Position numbers and translations under genes: made by a program. Positions 1 to 5,975 of a stretch of DNA of 8,831 bases are shown here, one piece after another (position 1 is the stretch's first letter; every line of letters begins with the position of its first letter). Source of the stretch: an uncultured Shinella sp. (GTDB lineage: Bacteria; Pseudomonadota; Alphaproteobacteria; Rhizobiales; Rhizobiaceae). The notes below the pieces were generated by a model. That model searched no databases and was not told the DNA's origin. It saw only the letters and a program-made list of their open reading frames with translations. Location of the stretch: NCBI RefSeq assembly GCF_946479415.1, contig NZ_CAMLFY010000155.1, positions 1 to 8,831 of the forward strand. The letters are read 5' to 3'.

Positions 1-161
1 CGGCCGAAGGCGCCGTTGATCATGTGATAGGCGGCTTCCAACGGGCTTTCGCCGACGATCAGCACGACAAGGCCGGAAATCAGGAAGGCGACGGCGAGGT
101 TGAACAGCGGGATCAGGCCATATTCGGCCCAGGCCGGCAGTTTTGCATAGGGAACACTCAT
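1..161 (-). CDS. ABC transporter permease, BMP/nucleoside-type (N-terminal part only)
   Basis: Only the first 53 codons are inside the window; the gene continues past position 1. It starts with ATG at 161-159, inside the stop codon of the upstream ATPase gene (4-base ATGA overlap at 158-161), which indicates translational coupling and one operon. The visible protein begins MSVPYAKLPAW. A hydrophobic stretch from about residue 15 to 37 (LIPLFNLAVAFLISGLVVLI is its core) is the first membrane helix. A permease directly after a YufO/RbsA-like double ATPase, with a BMP-family binding protein upstream, is the standard layout of nucleoside-type importers (YufOPQ-like), so this should be the first of two membrane subunits. 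The permease identity rests mostly on context, because too little of the protein is visible to test family motifs. Confidence 0.8.
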   Translation of the reverse strand, partial: MSVPYAKLPAWAEYGLIPLFNLAVAFLISGLVVLIVGESPLEAAYHMINGAFG

Positions 162-1693
162 TCCGCGGCCTCCTTCGGGCCTTCCACACCGGCCATCAGC
201 AGGCCAAGTTCGCCTTCGGTGGCATCGGGTGCACGCTCGCCGACGACGCGGCCGGCAAACATCACGAGAATACGGTCCGACAGCGCCCTGATCTCGTCGA
301 GTTCGACGGAAACGAGCAGCACCGCCTTGCCCTGGTCGCGCATCTCGATGATGCGCCGGTGGATGAATTCGATGGCGCCAACATCGACGCCGCGGGTCGG
401 CTGGCCGATGATCAAAACGTCGGGATTGCGTTCCATCTCCCGCGCCAGCACGATCTTTTGCTGGTTGCCGCCGGAGAAATTGGCGGTCTTCAGCCGCGGA
501 TTCGGCGGGCGAATGTCATAGGCCGCGATCTTCTCCTCGGCCTCGGCCCTGATGGCGTCGATGTCGAGGGTGAAACCCTTCCGGTATTTCGGATCGTCGT
601 GATAGCCGAGAATGGCGTTTTCGCTCTCCTCGAATTTTAGCACAAGGCCGACATGGTGGCGGTCTTCGGGCACATGGGCGAGGCCGCATTTGCGCAGTTC
701 CGCCGGGTCGGCATTGCCGGTCACATCCACGGGGCGGCCGTTGAGCAGAACCGTGCCGGACTTGGCACGGCGGATGCCGGAAATCGCTTCCAAAAGTTCC
801 GACTGGCCATTGCCGGCCACACCGGCAATGCCGACGATCTCGCCGGCCCTGAGATCGAACGACACGTCGTCCACCATGGTCACGCCACGGCTGTCGCGCA
901 CCGTCAGGTTCTTGACCGAAAGCTTGACGTCGGCAGGCTTGGCCTCGCCCTTTTCGACACGCAGAAGAACACGGCGGCCAACCATCAGCTCGGCCAGCTC
1001 CTCGACGGAGGTTTCCTTGGTCGTGCGCGTCGCCACCATCTCGCCGCGGCGCATGACGGAGACCTCGTCGGTGATCGCCATGATCTCGCGCAGCTTGTGG
1101 GTGATGAGCAGAACGGTTTTGCCCTGGTCCTTCAGCTGGCCGAGAATGCGGAACAGGTGATCGGCCTCGGCCGGCGTCAGAACGCCCGTCGGCTCGTCGA
1201 GAATGAGAATATCGGCCTTGCGGTAGAGCGCCTTCAGAATTTCCACGCGCTGCTGGATACCGACGGGCAGTTCCTCGATCACGGCATCCGGATCGACCTC
1301 CAGCGCATATTCCTTCTCGAGCCGCTTCAGCTCGGCGCGCGCCTTGGTGATGCCGGCATTGAGGATCTGGCTTTCCTCGGCGCCGAGCATGATGTTTTCC
1401 AGCACCGTGAAGTTTTCGACCAGCATGAAGTGCTGGTGCACCATGCCGATGCCGGCGGCGATCGCCGCATTGGGATCGCGGATATTGACGGTCTGGCCGT
1501 TGATGACGATGTCGCCATGGTCGGCCTGGTAGAAGCCGTAGAGGATCGACATGAGGGTGGATTTGCCGGCGCCGTTTTCGCCGATGATACCGTGAATGGT
1601 GCCTTTGCGGACCTTCAGGTTGATGTTCCGGTTGGCGTGGACGAGGCCGAAGCTCTTGTCGATGCCCTTCAGTTCGATTGCCAGTTCGCTCAT
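158..1693 (-). CDS. ABC transporter ATP-binding protein, double-domain, BMP/nucleoside-type (YufO-like)
   Basis: This is the 511-residue energy-coupling subunit of an importer, with two fused nucleotide-binding domains. Domain 1 is complete: Walker A GENGAGKST at 38-46, Q-loop Gln87, signature LPVGIQQ at 142-148, Walker B ILILDEP at 162-168 and switch His199. Domain 2 is degenerate: its P-loop reads GVAGNGQS (291-298) with no lysine, the signature FSGGN (406-410) is kept, the Walker B Asp-Glu is replaced in LIIGQPT (427-433), and the H-loop reads VSVELDEI with no histidine. Such asymmetry is common in this sugar/nucleoside ATPase group, so it is not damage. ATG 1693 is preceded by a weak Shine-Dalgarno (GAGTGGA). 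The end overlaps the permease start by 4 bases. With the BMP binding protein upstream, the likely cargo is a nucleoside or purine, but this is inferred from family and context only. Confidence 0.93.
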   Translation of the reverse strand: MSELAIELKGIDKSFGLVHANRNINLKVRKGTIHGIIGENGAGKSTLMSILYGFYQADHGDIVINGQTVNIRDPNAAIAAGIGMVHQHFMLVENFTVLENIMLGAEESQILNAGITKARAELKRLEKEYALEVDPDAVIEELPVGIQQRVEILKALYRKADILILDEPTGVLTPAEADHLFRILGQLKDQGKTVLLITHKLREIMAITDEVSVMRRGEMVATRTTKETSVEELAELMVGRRVLLRVEKGEAKPADVKLSVKNLTVRDSRGVTMVDDVSFDLRAGEIVGIAGVAGNGQSELLEAISGIRRAKSGTVLLNGRPVDVTGNADPAELRKCGLAHVPEDRHHVGLVLKFEESENAILGYHDDPKYRKGFTLDIDAIRAEAEEKIAAYDIRPPNPRLKTANFSGGNQQKIVLAREMERNPDVLIIGQPTRGVDVGAIEFIHRRIIEMRDQGKAVLLVSVELDEIRALSDRILVMFAGRVVGERAPDATEGELGLLMAGVEGPKEAAE

Positions 1694-1788
1694 GACGATC
1701 CACTCTTACGGGGATTTAGGGCCGACGGGCCGTTTTTCGGCCTGCCGGGTCGCAGTCTTGTTGCTTCCAGAGCACTTGTCCAGTCCGA

Positions 1789-1817
1789 TTGCGGGCGACA
1801 GGCTCCCCCGCTATAGC
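1789..1817 (+). promoter_or_regulatory. Candidate sigma-70 promoter of slyX
   Basis: TTGCGG (1789-1794) and CTATAGC (-10 core TATAGC at 1812-1817) are separated by 17 bases, close to the rhizobial housekeeping pattern CTTGAC-N17-CTATAT. Transcription would begin near 1824, about 26 bases before the slyX ATG at 1850. It is supported by spacing and position only; the -35 matches just its first three consensus bases. Confidence 0.4.
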
Positions 1818-1849
1818 TCATGCCGGCCGCATCAAGCGACGAGGACACC

Positions 1850-2074
1850 ATGACCGATCTTCCCCACGACACCGACGCGGAGCGCATCGCGCGCCTGGAA
1901 GAGCATGTCGCCCACCAGGCCCATACGATCGAGGAACTCTCCGACCAGCTCGCCGAACAGTGGCGGGTGGTCGAGCAGGTCAGGACGAAGCTCGATCGGC
2001 TGACGGAGCGGTTTCTCTTGCTGGAAGAAGGGGCCGGCGAAGCCCCGGCCATCACCCGCCCGCCGCATTACTGA
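1850..2074 (+). CDS. slyX: SlyX family protein
   Basis: This 74-residue protein consists almost wholly of an amphipathic coiled-coil helix (about residues 11-60, ERIARLEEHVAHQAHTIEEL and on through QLAEQWRVVEQVRTKLDRL) followed by a short tail ending RPPHY. The EEL-S-QLAEQW core and the PPHY end are hallmarks of the SlyX family, a widespread small protein of unknown biochemical role. ATG 1850 was chosen over the in-frame ATG at 1820 because GAGGA (1841-1845) lies just upstream of it and the family normally begins near this point; the longer start would add ten atypical residues. It lies on the plus strand between the binding protein and ATPase genes of a minus-strand transporter, convergent with the former and divergent from the latter, so it is a separate transcription unit rather than a transporter part. 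Confidence 0.9.
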   Translation: MTDLPHDTDAERIARLEEHVAHQAHTIEELSDQLAEQWRVVEQVRTKLDRLTERFLLLEEGAGEAPAITRPPHY

Positions 2075-2128
2075 GCCAACAGCGCCGCAGCGGATCGTTC
2101 GGCAAAGGGGAAGCCCGCAAAACGGAAT

Positions 2129-2156
2129 CGGCCCGTCTGCTTTCGCAAACGGGCCG
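2129..2156 (-). terminator. Intrinsic terminator of the BMP binding-protein gene
   Basis: The arms CGGCCCGT and ACGGGCCG (8 bp) enclose a further TGC/GCA pairing. On the minus-strand RNA one extra G-U pair closes the gap, giving an uninterrupted 12-bp stem capped by a GAAA tetraloop, whereas the plus-strand RNA has a C/A mismatch there. On the minus strand a short T stretch (GTTTTG) follows about ten bases further on. It begins 10 bases after the stop codon of the binding-protein gene (2167). It may also limit readthrough from slyX, which ends at 2074, although no T-run follows on that side. Confidence 0.7.
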
Positions 2157-2166
2157 TCAATGCCGC

Positions 2167-3159
2167 TTAGTAAGGGCAGGTCTCGTCCGTCATGTAGTCG
2201 TGGACCTTCACCGTGCCGGCGATGATATCGGCGCGCGCCTTGTCGATGGCGGCCTTCATTTCCGGGGTGATGAGCGGTGCGTTATTGTCGTCCATCGCGA
2301 CATCCACGCCGTTTTCCTTCAGGCCGAGCACGTTGACGCCAGGCTTGAACGTATCGTCCTTGGCCGACATGAAGGCGTCGTAGACGGCGACGTCGACGCG
2401 CTTGACCATCGAGGTCAGGACCTTGCCCGGATGCATGCCGTTCTGGTTGGAATCGACGCCGATGCCGAGCTTGCCGGCGTCAGCCGCAGCCTGGAGAACG
2501 CCGACACCCGTGCCGCCGGCAGCGTGGTAGACCACGTCCGAACCCTGGTCGAACTGCGACTTGGCGATTTCACCGCCCTTGACCGGGTCGTTCCAGGCGT
2601 CCGGCGTCGTGCCGGTATAGGCTTCCAGCACCTTGTAGTCGGCGCCGAGCGACTTCACGCCGCCCGTATAGCCGCAGGCGAACTTGTGGATGAGCGGGAT
2701 GTCCATGCCGCCGACGAAAGAGACGGTCTTCGACTTGGAGGCCATGCCGGCGAGGATACCGGCCAGCCAGCCGCCTTCCTCTTCCTTGAAGACGACCGAG
2801 CGGACGTTCGGCTTGTCGACGACCATGTCGATGATGGCGAACTTGGTGTCGGGATATTCGGCGGCGACCTTCTCGAGCTGCGCTGCCCAGGAGAAGCCGG
2901 CCATCACGATCGGGTTGTTGCCGTCGCCGGCGAAGCGGCGCAGGGCCTGTTCGCGCTGGGCGTCGTTGGCGATTTCGAATTCGCGGTATTCGATGCCGGT
3001 TTCGGTCTTGAACTTTTCCGCGCCGTTATAGGCCGCTTCGTTGAACGACTTGTCGAACTTGCCGCCGAGGTCATAGATGATCGCCGGCTTGATATCCGCG
3101 GCGAGCGCGCTGGCCGACATGGCGGCTGTGGCAAGAAGGGTGAGAAGGGTTTTTTTCAT
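2167..3159 (-). CDS. BMP family ABC transporter substrate-binding protein
   Basis: This is the 330-residue periplasmic binding protein of the nucleoside-type importer. The N-terminus MKKTLLTLLATAAMSASALA is a clear Sec signal peptide with likely cleavage after ALA (residue 20). No lipobox cysteine is present, so it is soluble rather than a lipoprotein, unlike PnrA/TmpC or Med. The mature protein shows the BMP (Bmp/PnrA) pattern: an opening strand IIYDLGGKFDKSFNE (27-41), FVGGMDIPLIHKFACGYTGG (138-157), YHAAGGTGVGV (211-221) and GVDSNQNGMHPGKVLTSMVK (234-253). Length is normal for the family. ATG 3159 follows AGGG (3170-3167) at 7-base spacing. Known relatives bind purine nucleosides; the ligand here is inferred. 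The ATPase gene is 473 bases downstream, beyond a terminator and slyX, a layout that allows the binding protein to be made in excess. Confidence 0.93.
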   Translation of the reverse strand: MKKTLLTLLATAAMSASALAADIKPAIIYDLGGKFDKSFNEAAYNGAEKFKTETGIEYREFEIANDAQREQALRRFAGDGNNPIVMAGFSWAAQLEKVAAEYPDTKFAIIDMVVDKPNVRSVVFKEEEGGWLAGILAGMASKSKTVSFVGGMDIPLIHKFACGYTGGVKSLGADYKVLEAYTGTTPDAWNDPVKGGEIAKSQFDQGSDVVYHAAGGTGVGVLQAAADAGKLGIGVDSNQNGMHPGKVLTSMVKRVDVAVYDAFMSAKDDTFKPGVNVLGLKENGVDVAMDDNNAPLITPEMKAAIDKARADIIAGTVKVHDYMTDETCPY

Positions 3160-3166
3160 TGTGCAG

Positions 3167-3190
3167 CCCTGTTCGCTATTGATCTTATAG
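3167..3190 (-). promoter_or_regulatory. Tentative -10 element and ribosome binding site of the BMP binding-protein gene
   Basis: On the minus strand CTATAAGAT (3190-3182) resembles the rhizobial -10 CTATAT, and AGGG (3170-3167) precedes the ATG at 3159 by 7 bases. No convincing -35 is found 16-18 bases upstream, where the sequence is GC-rich. Either an activator is needed or the promoter lies further up in the AT-rich part near 3281-3310. Apart from this and the inverted repeat at 3281-3303, nothing was seen in 3160-3310. Confidence 0.3.
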
Positions 3191-3280
3191 GGACCTTCCG
3201 CGCGGCGCTGGATGGGCGCGCGGCGGAGACACCGACCCGTTCCCTTGGGTCAGGCTGGCGGCATCCTTGCACGGCGCCGG

Positions 3281-3303
3281 GAAAAATTCACCAGAAATTT
3301 TTC
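3281..3303. repeat. AT-rich inverted repeat upstream of the BMP binding-protein gene
   Basis: GAAAAATT (3281-3288) and AATTTTTC (3296-3303) are perfect 8-bp inverted arms around a 7-base spacer. The stretch 3281-3320 is strikingly AT-rich for this genome. It lies between the msrA terminator and the binding-protein start, about 120 bases upstream of the latter, where an operator or UP-like element could sit. Function is not established. Confidence 0.4.
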
Positions 3304-3310
3304 AGATGGT

Positions 3311-3361
3311 AAAAAATACAAGCCGTCGCCAACAGGAAGATAAAACCCTGTTCGCGACGGC
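3311..3361 (-). terminator. Strong intrinsic terminator of msrA
   Basis: The stem is formed by GCCGTCGC (3322-3329) with GCGACGGC (3354-3361), 8 bp, a single mismatched pair (3330/3353), then AACAGG (3331-3336) with CCTGTT (3347-3352), 6 bp, and a 10-base loop. On the minus strand the stem is followed at once by TTGTATTTTTT (3321-3311), a good uridine tract. It begins 29 bases after the msrA stop codon (3390), as expected of its terminator. Confidence 0.88.
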
Positions 3362-3389
3362 GTGGATTTCCCCAAATTTTCAAGCCTCT

Positions 3390-4040
3390 TCAGCCGATGG
3401 CGCAGGCCACGCCCGTGCCGCGCAGGCCGCAATAGCCGCCGGGATTCTTGGCGAGATACTGCTGGTGCACGTCCTCGGCAAAGTAGAACGGCCCCGTTTT
3501 GGCGATTTCCGTCGTGATGCGGTCGGTGCGCCCGGCAGCGTCAAGCGCCGCCTGGTAGGCGTTGCGCGCCCGCCGTGCTGTGGCAAGGTCGGCCTCGTCG
3601 TCGAGATAGATCGCCGAGCGGTAGGTCGTGCCGATATCGTTGCCCTGGCGCATGCCCTGCGTCGGGTCATGCGCCTCGAAGAAGGCCTTCAGCAGCGCCT
3701 CGAGCGTCACCTTGGCGGGATCGTAAACGACGAGCACGACCTCGGTATGGCCGGTCAGGCCCGTGGTCGTCTCGTGATAGGTCGGGTTGGGCGTGAAACC
3801 GCCGGAATAGCCGGCCGCCGTCACGAAGACGCCGGGGATCTTCCACAGAAGCCGCTCGGCACCCCAGAAGCAGCCCATGCCGAGCAGCACGGTCTTGAAG
3901 CCCGCAGGGTAGGGGCCTTTCAGCGGATTGCCGTTGACGAAATGGGTTTCCGACGTGGGAATGGGCTCGTCACGGCCGGGAAGCGAAGCTTCCGGCGCGG
4001 GCATGACGGTCTTCTTGTTGAACATGTCGATCAGGAACAT
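3390..4040 (-). CDS. msrA: Peptide-methionine (S)-S-oxide reductase MsrA
   Basis: This 216-residue enzyme reduces the S-epimer of methionine sulfoxide, free or in proteins, back to methionine, repairing oxidative damage with thioredoxin as reductant. The catalytic motif GCFWG is at residues 56-60 with nucleophile Cys57. Also typical are GYSGG (77-81), the [15 protein letters not shown] region (88-108), and the C-terminal GGYCG with resolving Cys204 and a second Cys213, as in E. coli MsrA (C51, C198, C206). ATG 4040 is fixed by an ideal Shine-Dalgarno AGGAGG (4052-4047) six bases upstream. The frame stays open to 4193 but that extension overlaps the upstream gene and is not family-like. No signal peptide is seen, so it acts in the cytoplasm. 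It is the second gene of a probable two-gene unit, 47 bases after the small membrane protein. Confidence 0.96.
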   Translation of the reverse strand: MFLIDMFNKKTVMPAPEASLPGRDEPIPTSETHFVNGNPLKGPYPAGFKTVLLGMGCFWGAERLLWKIPGVFVTAAGYSGGFTPNPTYHETTTGLTGHTEVVLVVYDPAKVTLEALLKAFFEAHDPTQGMRQGNDIGTTYRSAIYLDDEADLATARRARNAYQAALDAAGRTDRITTEIAKTGPFYFAEDVHQQYLAKNPGGYCGLRGTGVACAIG

Positions 4041-4087
4041 GGATGGCCTCCTGGCCGGCCGCACGGGATGGGCGGCGGTTTGATTTA

Positions 4088-4405
4088 TCAGGCGGTGAAG
4101 CGGCCCGCGATGGGCGGACGCCGGTAGGCGATCACCCAGAAGAACAAGGATACGGCGAGCAGCACGGCAAAGGCCGGCTGCGACAATACCCACATGGCCG
4201 CGGGATCCCAGGCATAGGGGAACTTGCGCATGATGCCGTCGGCGACGAGCGCGATCGTATCCGGGCTCGCCGTGCTCCAGGCGACGGCGAGCGGGGTCAG
4301 CACCGGCTCGGAGGCGGAGACCGACTGGATCGCATCGATCGTGCCGGCCATGACAGCGATGACGAGGGCGAAAAGACTGATGGCCTTCAGGACGAACCGT
4401 ATCAT
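4088..4405 (-). CDS. Small two-helix membrane protein, function unknown
   Basis: I do not recognise this 105-residue protein. It has a hydrophobic N-terminal segment at about residues 4-22 ([19 protein letters not shown]), a soluble middle of about 50 residues ([20 protein letters not shown], later [14 protein letters not shown]), and a second hydrophobic segment at about 77-93 ([16 protein letters not shown]), ending in a basic tail ([11 protein letters not shown]). That predicts two transmembrane helices with a periplasmic loop. ATG 4405 is preferred over GTG 4411, because GGGAGG (4417-4412) is 6 bases before the ATG but would touch the GTG directly. It lies 47 bases upstream of msrA on the same strand with no terminator between, so the two are probably co-transcribed. 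A link to oxidative damage at the membrane is possible but rests on context only. Confidence 0.78.
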   Translation of the reverse strand: MIRFVLKAISLFALVIAVMAGTIDAIQSVSASEPVLTPLAVAWSTASPDTIALVADGIMRKFPYAWDPAAMWVLSQPAFAVLLAVSLFFWVIAYRRPPIAGRFTA

Positions 4406-4427
4406 GCGCACCCTCCCGGTGCCCTTG

Positions 4428-4445
4428 GGAGCCGAATTCGGCTCC
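4428..4445. repeat. 18-bp perfect palindrome GGAGCCGAATTCGGCTCC
   Basis: Every base pairs in this 9+9 palindrome. It sits about 10 bases past the predicted start of transcription of the msrA unit and just before its first Shine-Dalgarno (4417-4412). As DNA it could be a repressor operator downstream of the start site; as RNA it would fold into a 7-bp stem with an AATT loop. No T-run follows on the minus strand, so it is not a terminator for that direction. Confidence 0.6.
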
Positions 4446-4461
4446 GCTTCATTGCTGCCTA

Positions 4462-4490
4462 TAGATAGGAAGACGTACGGCTCTGCGCAA
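4462..4490 (-). promoter_or_regulatory. Candidate promoter of the membrane protein-msrA unit
   Basis: On the minus strand TTGCGC (4490-4485) and TATCTA (4467-4462) are exactly 17 bases apart. Transcription would start near 4455, leaving about 50 bases of leader that carries the 18-bp palindrome. It is divergent from the tRNA promoter at 4539-4566. Confidence 0.42.
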
Positions 4491-4538
4491 TCCTTCGCCG
4501 CGATGCGGCATATCCTTCAAAAAACTGTCAGAAAGCGG

Positions 4539-4566
4539 TTGATTGCGCGCCAAACCTCGGTATATA
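4539..4566 (+). promoter_or_regulatory. Candidate promoter of tRNA-Ser
   Basis: TTGATT (4539-4544) and TATATA (4561-4566) are 16 bases apart, near sigma-70 consensus. Transcription would start about 4573, giving a roughly 64-base 5' leader to be removed from the tRNA precursor. It is the only good candidate upstream of the tRNA on this strand. Confidence 0.5.
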
Positions 4567-4636
4567 TCGCGCCGTCTCGCCGGAATGGAAACAGGAAAGC
4601 GACCCGCGCCGGATTAACCACCGGCAGCGAGCGGAC

Positions 4637-4726
4637 GGACAGGTGGCCGAGTGGTTGAAGGCGCACGCCTGGAACGCGTGTATAGGGGAAACTCTATCGA
4701 GGGTTCGAATCCCTCTCTGTCCGCCA
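4637..4726 (+). tRNA. tRNA-Ser (anticodon GGA)
   Basis: The 90-base gene folds as a class II tRNA. The acceptor stem GGACAGG (4637-4643) pairs with TCTGTCC (4716-4722), followed by discriminator G and an encoded CCA (4724-4726). The anticodon stem CACGC/GCGTG (4664-4668/4676-4680) holds loop CTGGAAC with anticodon GGA at 4671-4673, reading UCC and UCU. A long variable arm (about 4681-4698) is the serine identity feature, and the T arm is GAGGG-TTCGAAT-CCCTC (4699-4715). It is a lone tRNA. Confidence 0.97.
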
Positions 4727-4759
4727 TCACTCTCTGAAATAATCGAATTTGTGAGATAA

Positions 4760-4804
4760 AAGGCAGTTCGCTTGCCTTGAGCCAGCACTGCCATCGGCAG
4801 AGCT
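4760..4804 (-). terminator. Two small hairpins in the gap between tRNA-Ser and the unknown gene; weak terminator candidate
   Basis: The 100-base gap 4727-4826 lies between convergent transcripts. AAGGCA (4760-4765) pairs with TGCCTT (4773-4778); on the minus strand it runs into TTTTATC, a weak intrinsic terminator about 50 bases after the stop of the unknown gene (4827). A second hairpin, CTGCC-ATC-GGCAG (4788-4800) extended by AGC/GCT across one mismatch (4784-4804), has no T-run on either strand. No clear terminator for the tRNA itself is seen. Confidence 0.35.
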
Positions 4805-4826
4805 GAATTTGGTCGGGGAATATCAA

Positions 4827-5909
4827 TTATCCTGTTGCGGCGAGCGACCGCGCCAAATTCCTGCTCTCGGGATCACCGTGGCCAAGCGGATCGTCGTCCA
4901 TCATCTCGGCATCTGAACTGCTCTCCAGGATATTGCGCCATTTCGATATCAGGTCGAGGTAGGAGCCGCCGCTGAAATGCTTTGCGAGACGATATTGCTG
5001 GCGCAGCGTGATGCGGACGGTCGCTCGACTGAAGCGGTCTGAATGCACCAGGAACTGCTCGGGTTCGATTTTACGCGCAAGGCCGTCGAGCACCGCAGCG
5101 CGCAAAGTCGGCAGATCCCGGCGCGCGAAGCGTTCGAAGAGATCCTGAAAACGCGCATGAGCGTCGATGTCGAATACGAGGTCACGCCCGATACTGTCCA
5201 TAACGGGATTTGCCGGATGCAGATAACCGAGTGGAACGTAGTGCTTCGGGACCGGAACATTCGCTGAATGGGTCCGCCGTGATTTCAGCAGGCGCGGCAG
5301 CAGATGCGTGTGCGGCCCTGCGGGGGAAACGCCGCCTGTGTCGGGTCCGCCGATCTTCTGAAAGACTTCGACACGACCTATGCGCGTCAGGGCGACGCGA
5401 TGCGGATGGGCTGCCGTGATCGCAGCACTTACCGGATTGCCGGGCTCGAACAGGCTGCGGCCCATATTGGCCCGCAAGAGCGTGAGCAAGTCCGGGTCTC
5501 GGGTGCGGATACAGAAATCGCATTGCGGCAGATCGAGGCCGATATCGAACAGGATGCCGCCTCTGTCGCCCGGGCGAACGGCGTGCTCGTCGGGTCCGAG
5601 TTCGGTCAAGGTCTTGCGTCCGGCCATTTCCGCATCCTTCTGCGGCAGGCAAAGGGCAAGTCCATGGCCCCAGCGATGGGGTTTTGGACTGAGGGTTTCG
5701 TAGGCGACAGGAATACTCTGCCCTATCGCCTCGACGTGCAGCCTGATCGCGCCGCGGGGCGTTGCGCGCGCGAACATCGCGAGTGCGTCCACCTCGAGAA
5801 ATTCGCCCTTGTCCTGATGGAATTCCGCGACGGCGCCGAAGGAGCCCATGCTCCATCCCGCCCTGTGGTCGATCAAATGATCTCTCAACACATCCCGGAT
5901 TTCTGACAT
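4827..5909 (-). CDS. Uncharacterised 360-residue protein downstream of fdhA
   Basis: I cannot assign this protein; it may belong to one of the unnamed DUF families found in rhizobia. It appears soluble: no signal peptide, no membrane helix. Features that catch the eye are WSMGSFGAVAEFHQD (19-33), KPHRWGHGLALCLP (76-89), a CDFC pair (Cys130, Cys133), HPH (168-170), GPHTHLLP (198-205) and KHYVPLGYLHPANP (222-235). The His and Cys clusters could bind metal, but this is a guess. The C-terminal quarter is helical and charged and ends with an acidic patch (DAEMMDDDPLGHGD). ATG 5909 is backed by AAGGA (5922-5918) at 8-base spacing. It lies 66 bases after fdhA on the same strand, so it should share the B12-riboswitch transcript. 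Reading frame, codon bias and ribosome site all look like a real gene. Confidence 0.85.
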   Translation of the reverse strand: MSEIRDVLRDHLIDHRAGWSMGSFGAVAEFHQDKGEFLEVDALAMFARATPRGAIRLHVEAIGQSIPVAYETLSPKPHRWGHGLALCLPQKDAEMAGRKTLTELGPDEHAVRPGDRGGILFDIGLDLPQCDFCIRTRDPDLLTLLRANMGRSLFEPGNPVSAAITAAHPHRVALTRIGRVEVFQKIGGPDTGGVSPAGPHTHLLPRLLKSRRTHSANVPVPKHYVPLGYLHPANPVMDSIGRDLVFDIDAHARFQDLFERFARRDLPTLRAAVLDGLARKIEPEQFLVHSDRFSRATVRITLRQQYRLAKHFSGGSYLDLISKWRNILESSSDAEMMDDDPLGHGDPESRNLARSLAATG

Positions 5910-5937
5910 GGTCGTTTTCCTTCTGCATCACGTCGAA

Positions 5938-5965
5938 GCCGCCGGCCGCGAAAACGGCCGGCGGC
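5938..5965. repeat. Perfect 11-bp GC hairpin between fdhA and the unknown gene
   Basis: GCCGCCGGCCG (5938-5948) and CGGCCGGCGGC (5955-5965) are perfect inverted arms around a 6-base loop. It starts 10 bases after the fdhA stop (5976). On the minus strand no T-run follows, so it is not a classical intrinsic terminator. It may stabilise the fdhA message 3' end or lower expression of the following gene. Confidence 0.6.
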
Positions 5966-5975
5966 CAGGGTCCTG

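Noticed and set aside
158..1693. The degenerate second ATP site of the ATPase as a sign of a broken gene
   Set aside because: Loss of the Walker and switch residues in one of the two domains is common in this transporter group, and the reading frame is intact.
1727..1743. Small GGCCG-TTTTT-CGGCC hairpin upstream of the ATPase gene
   Set aside because: With only 5 bp and no T-run after it on either strand, it is too weak to call a terminator or attenuator.
653..1816. A 387-codon plus-strand open frame opposite the ATPase
   Set aside because: It is a shadow of the intact, motif-complete ATPase gene on the minus strand.
1789..3312. A 507-codon plus-strand open frame covering slyX in another frame and the BMP gene in antisense
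   Set aside because: It overlaps two clear genes and its protein sequence is low-complexity arginine/glycine/valine-rich shadow sequence.
4637..4726. tRNA-Ser as an integration site for a genomic island
   Set aside because: No second copy of the tRNA 3' end, no integrase and no mobile gene is visible in the window; the neighbours look like chromosomal genes.
5304..5906. A 200-codon plus-strand open frame opposite the unknown gene
   Set aside because: The minus-strand frame is longer, has a good ribosome site and lies in operon with fdhA; the plus-strand frame has none of these.
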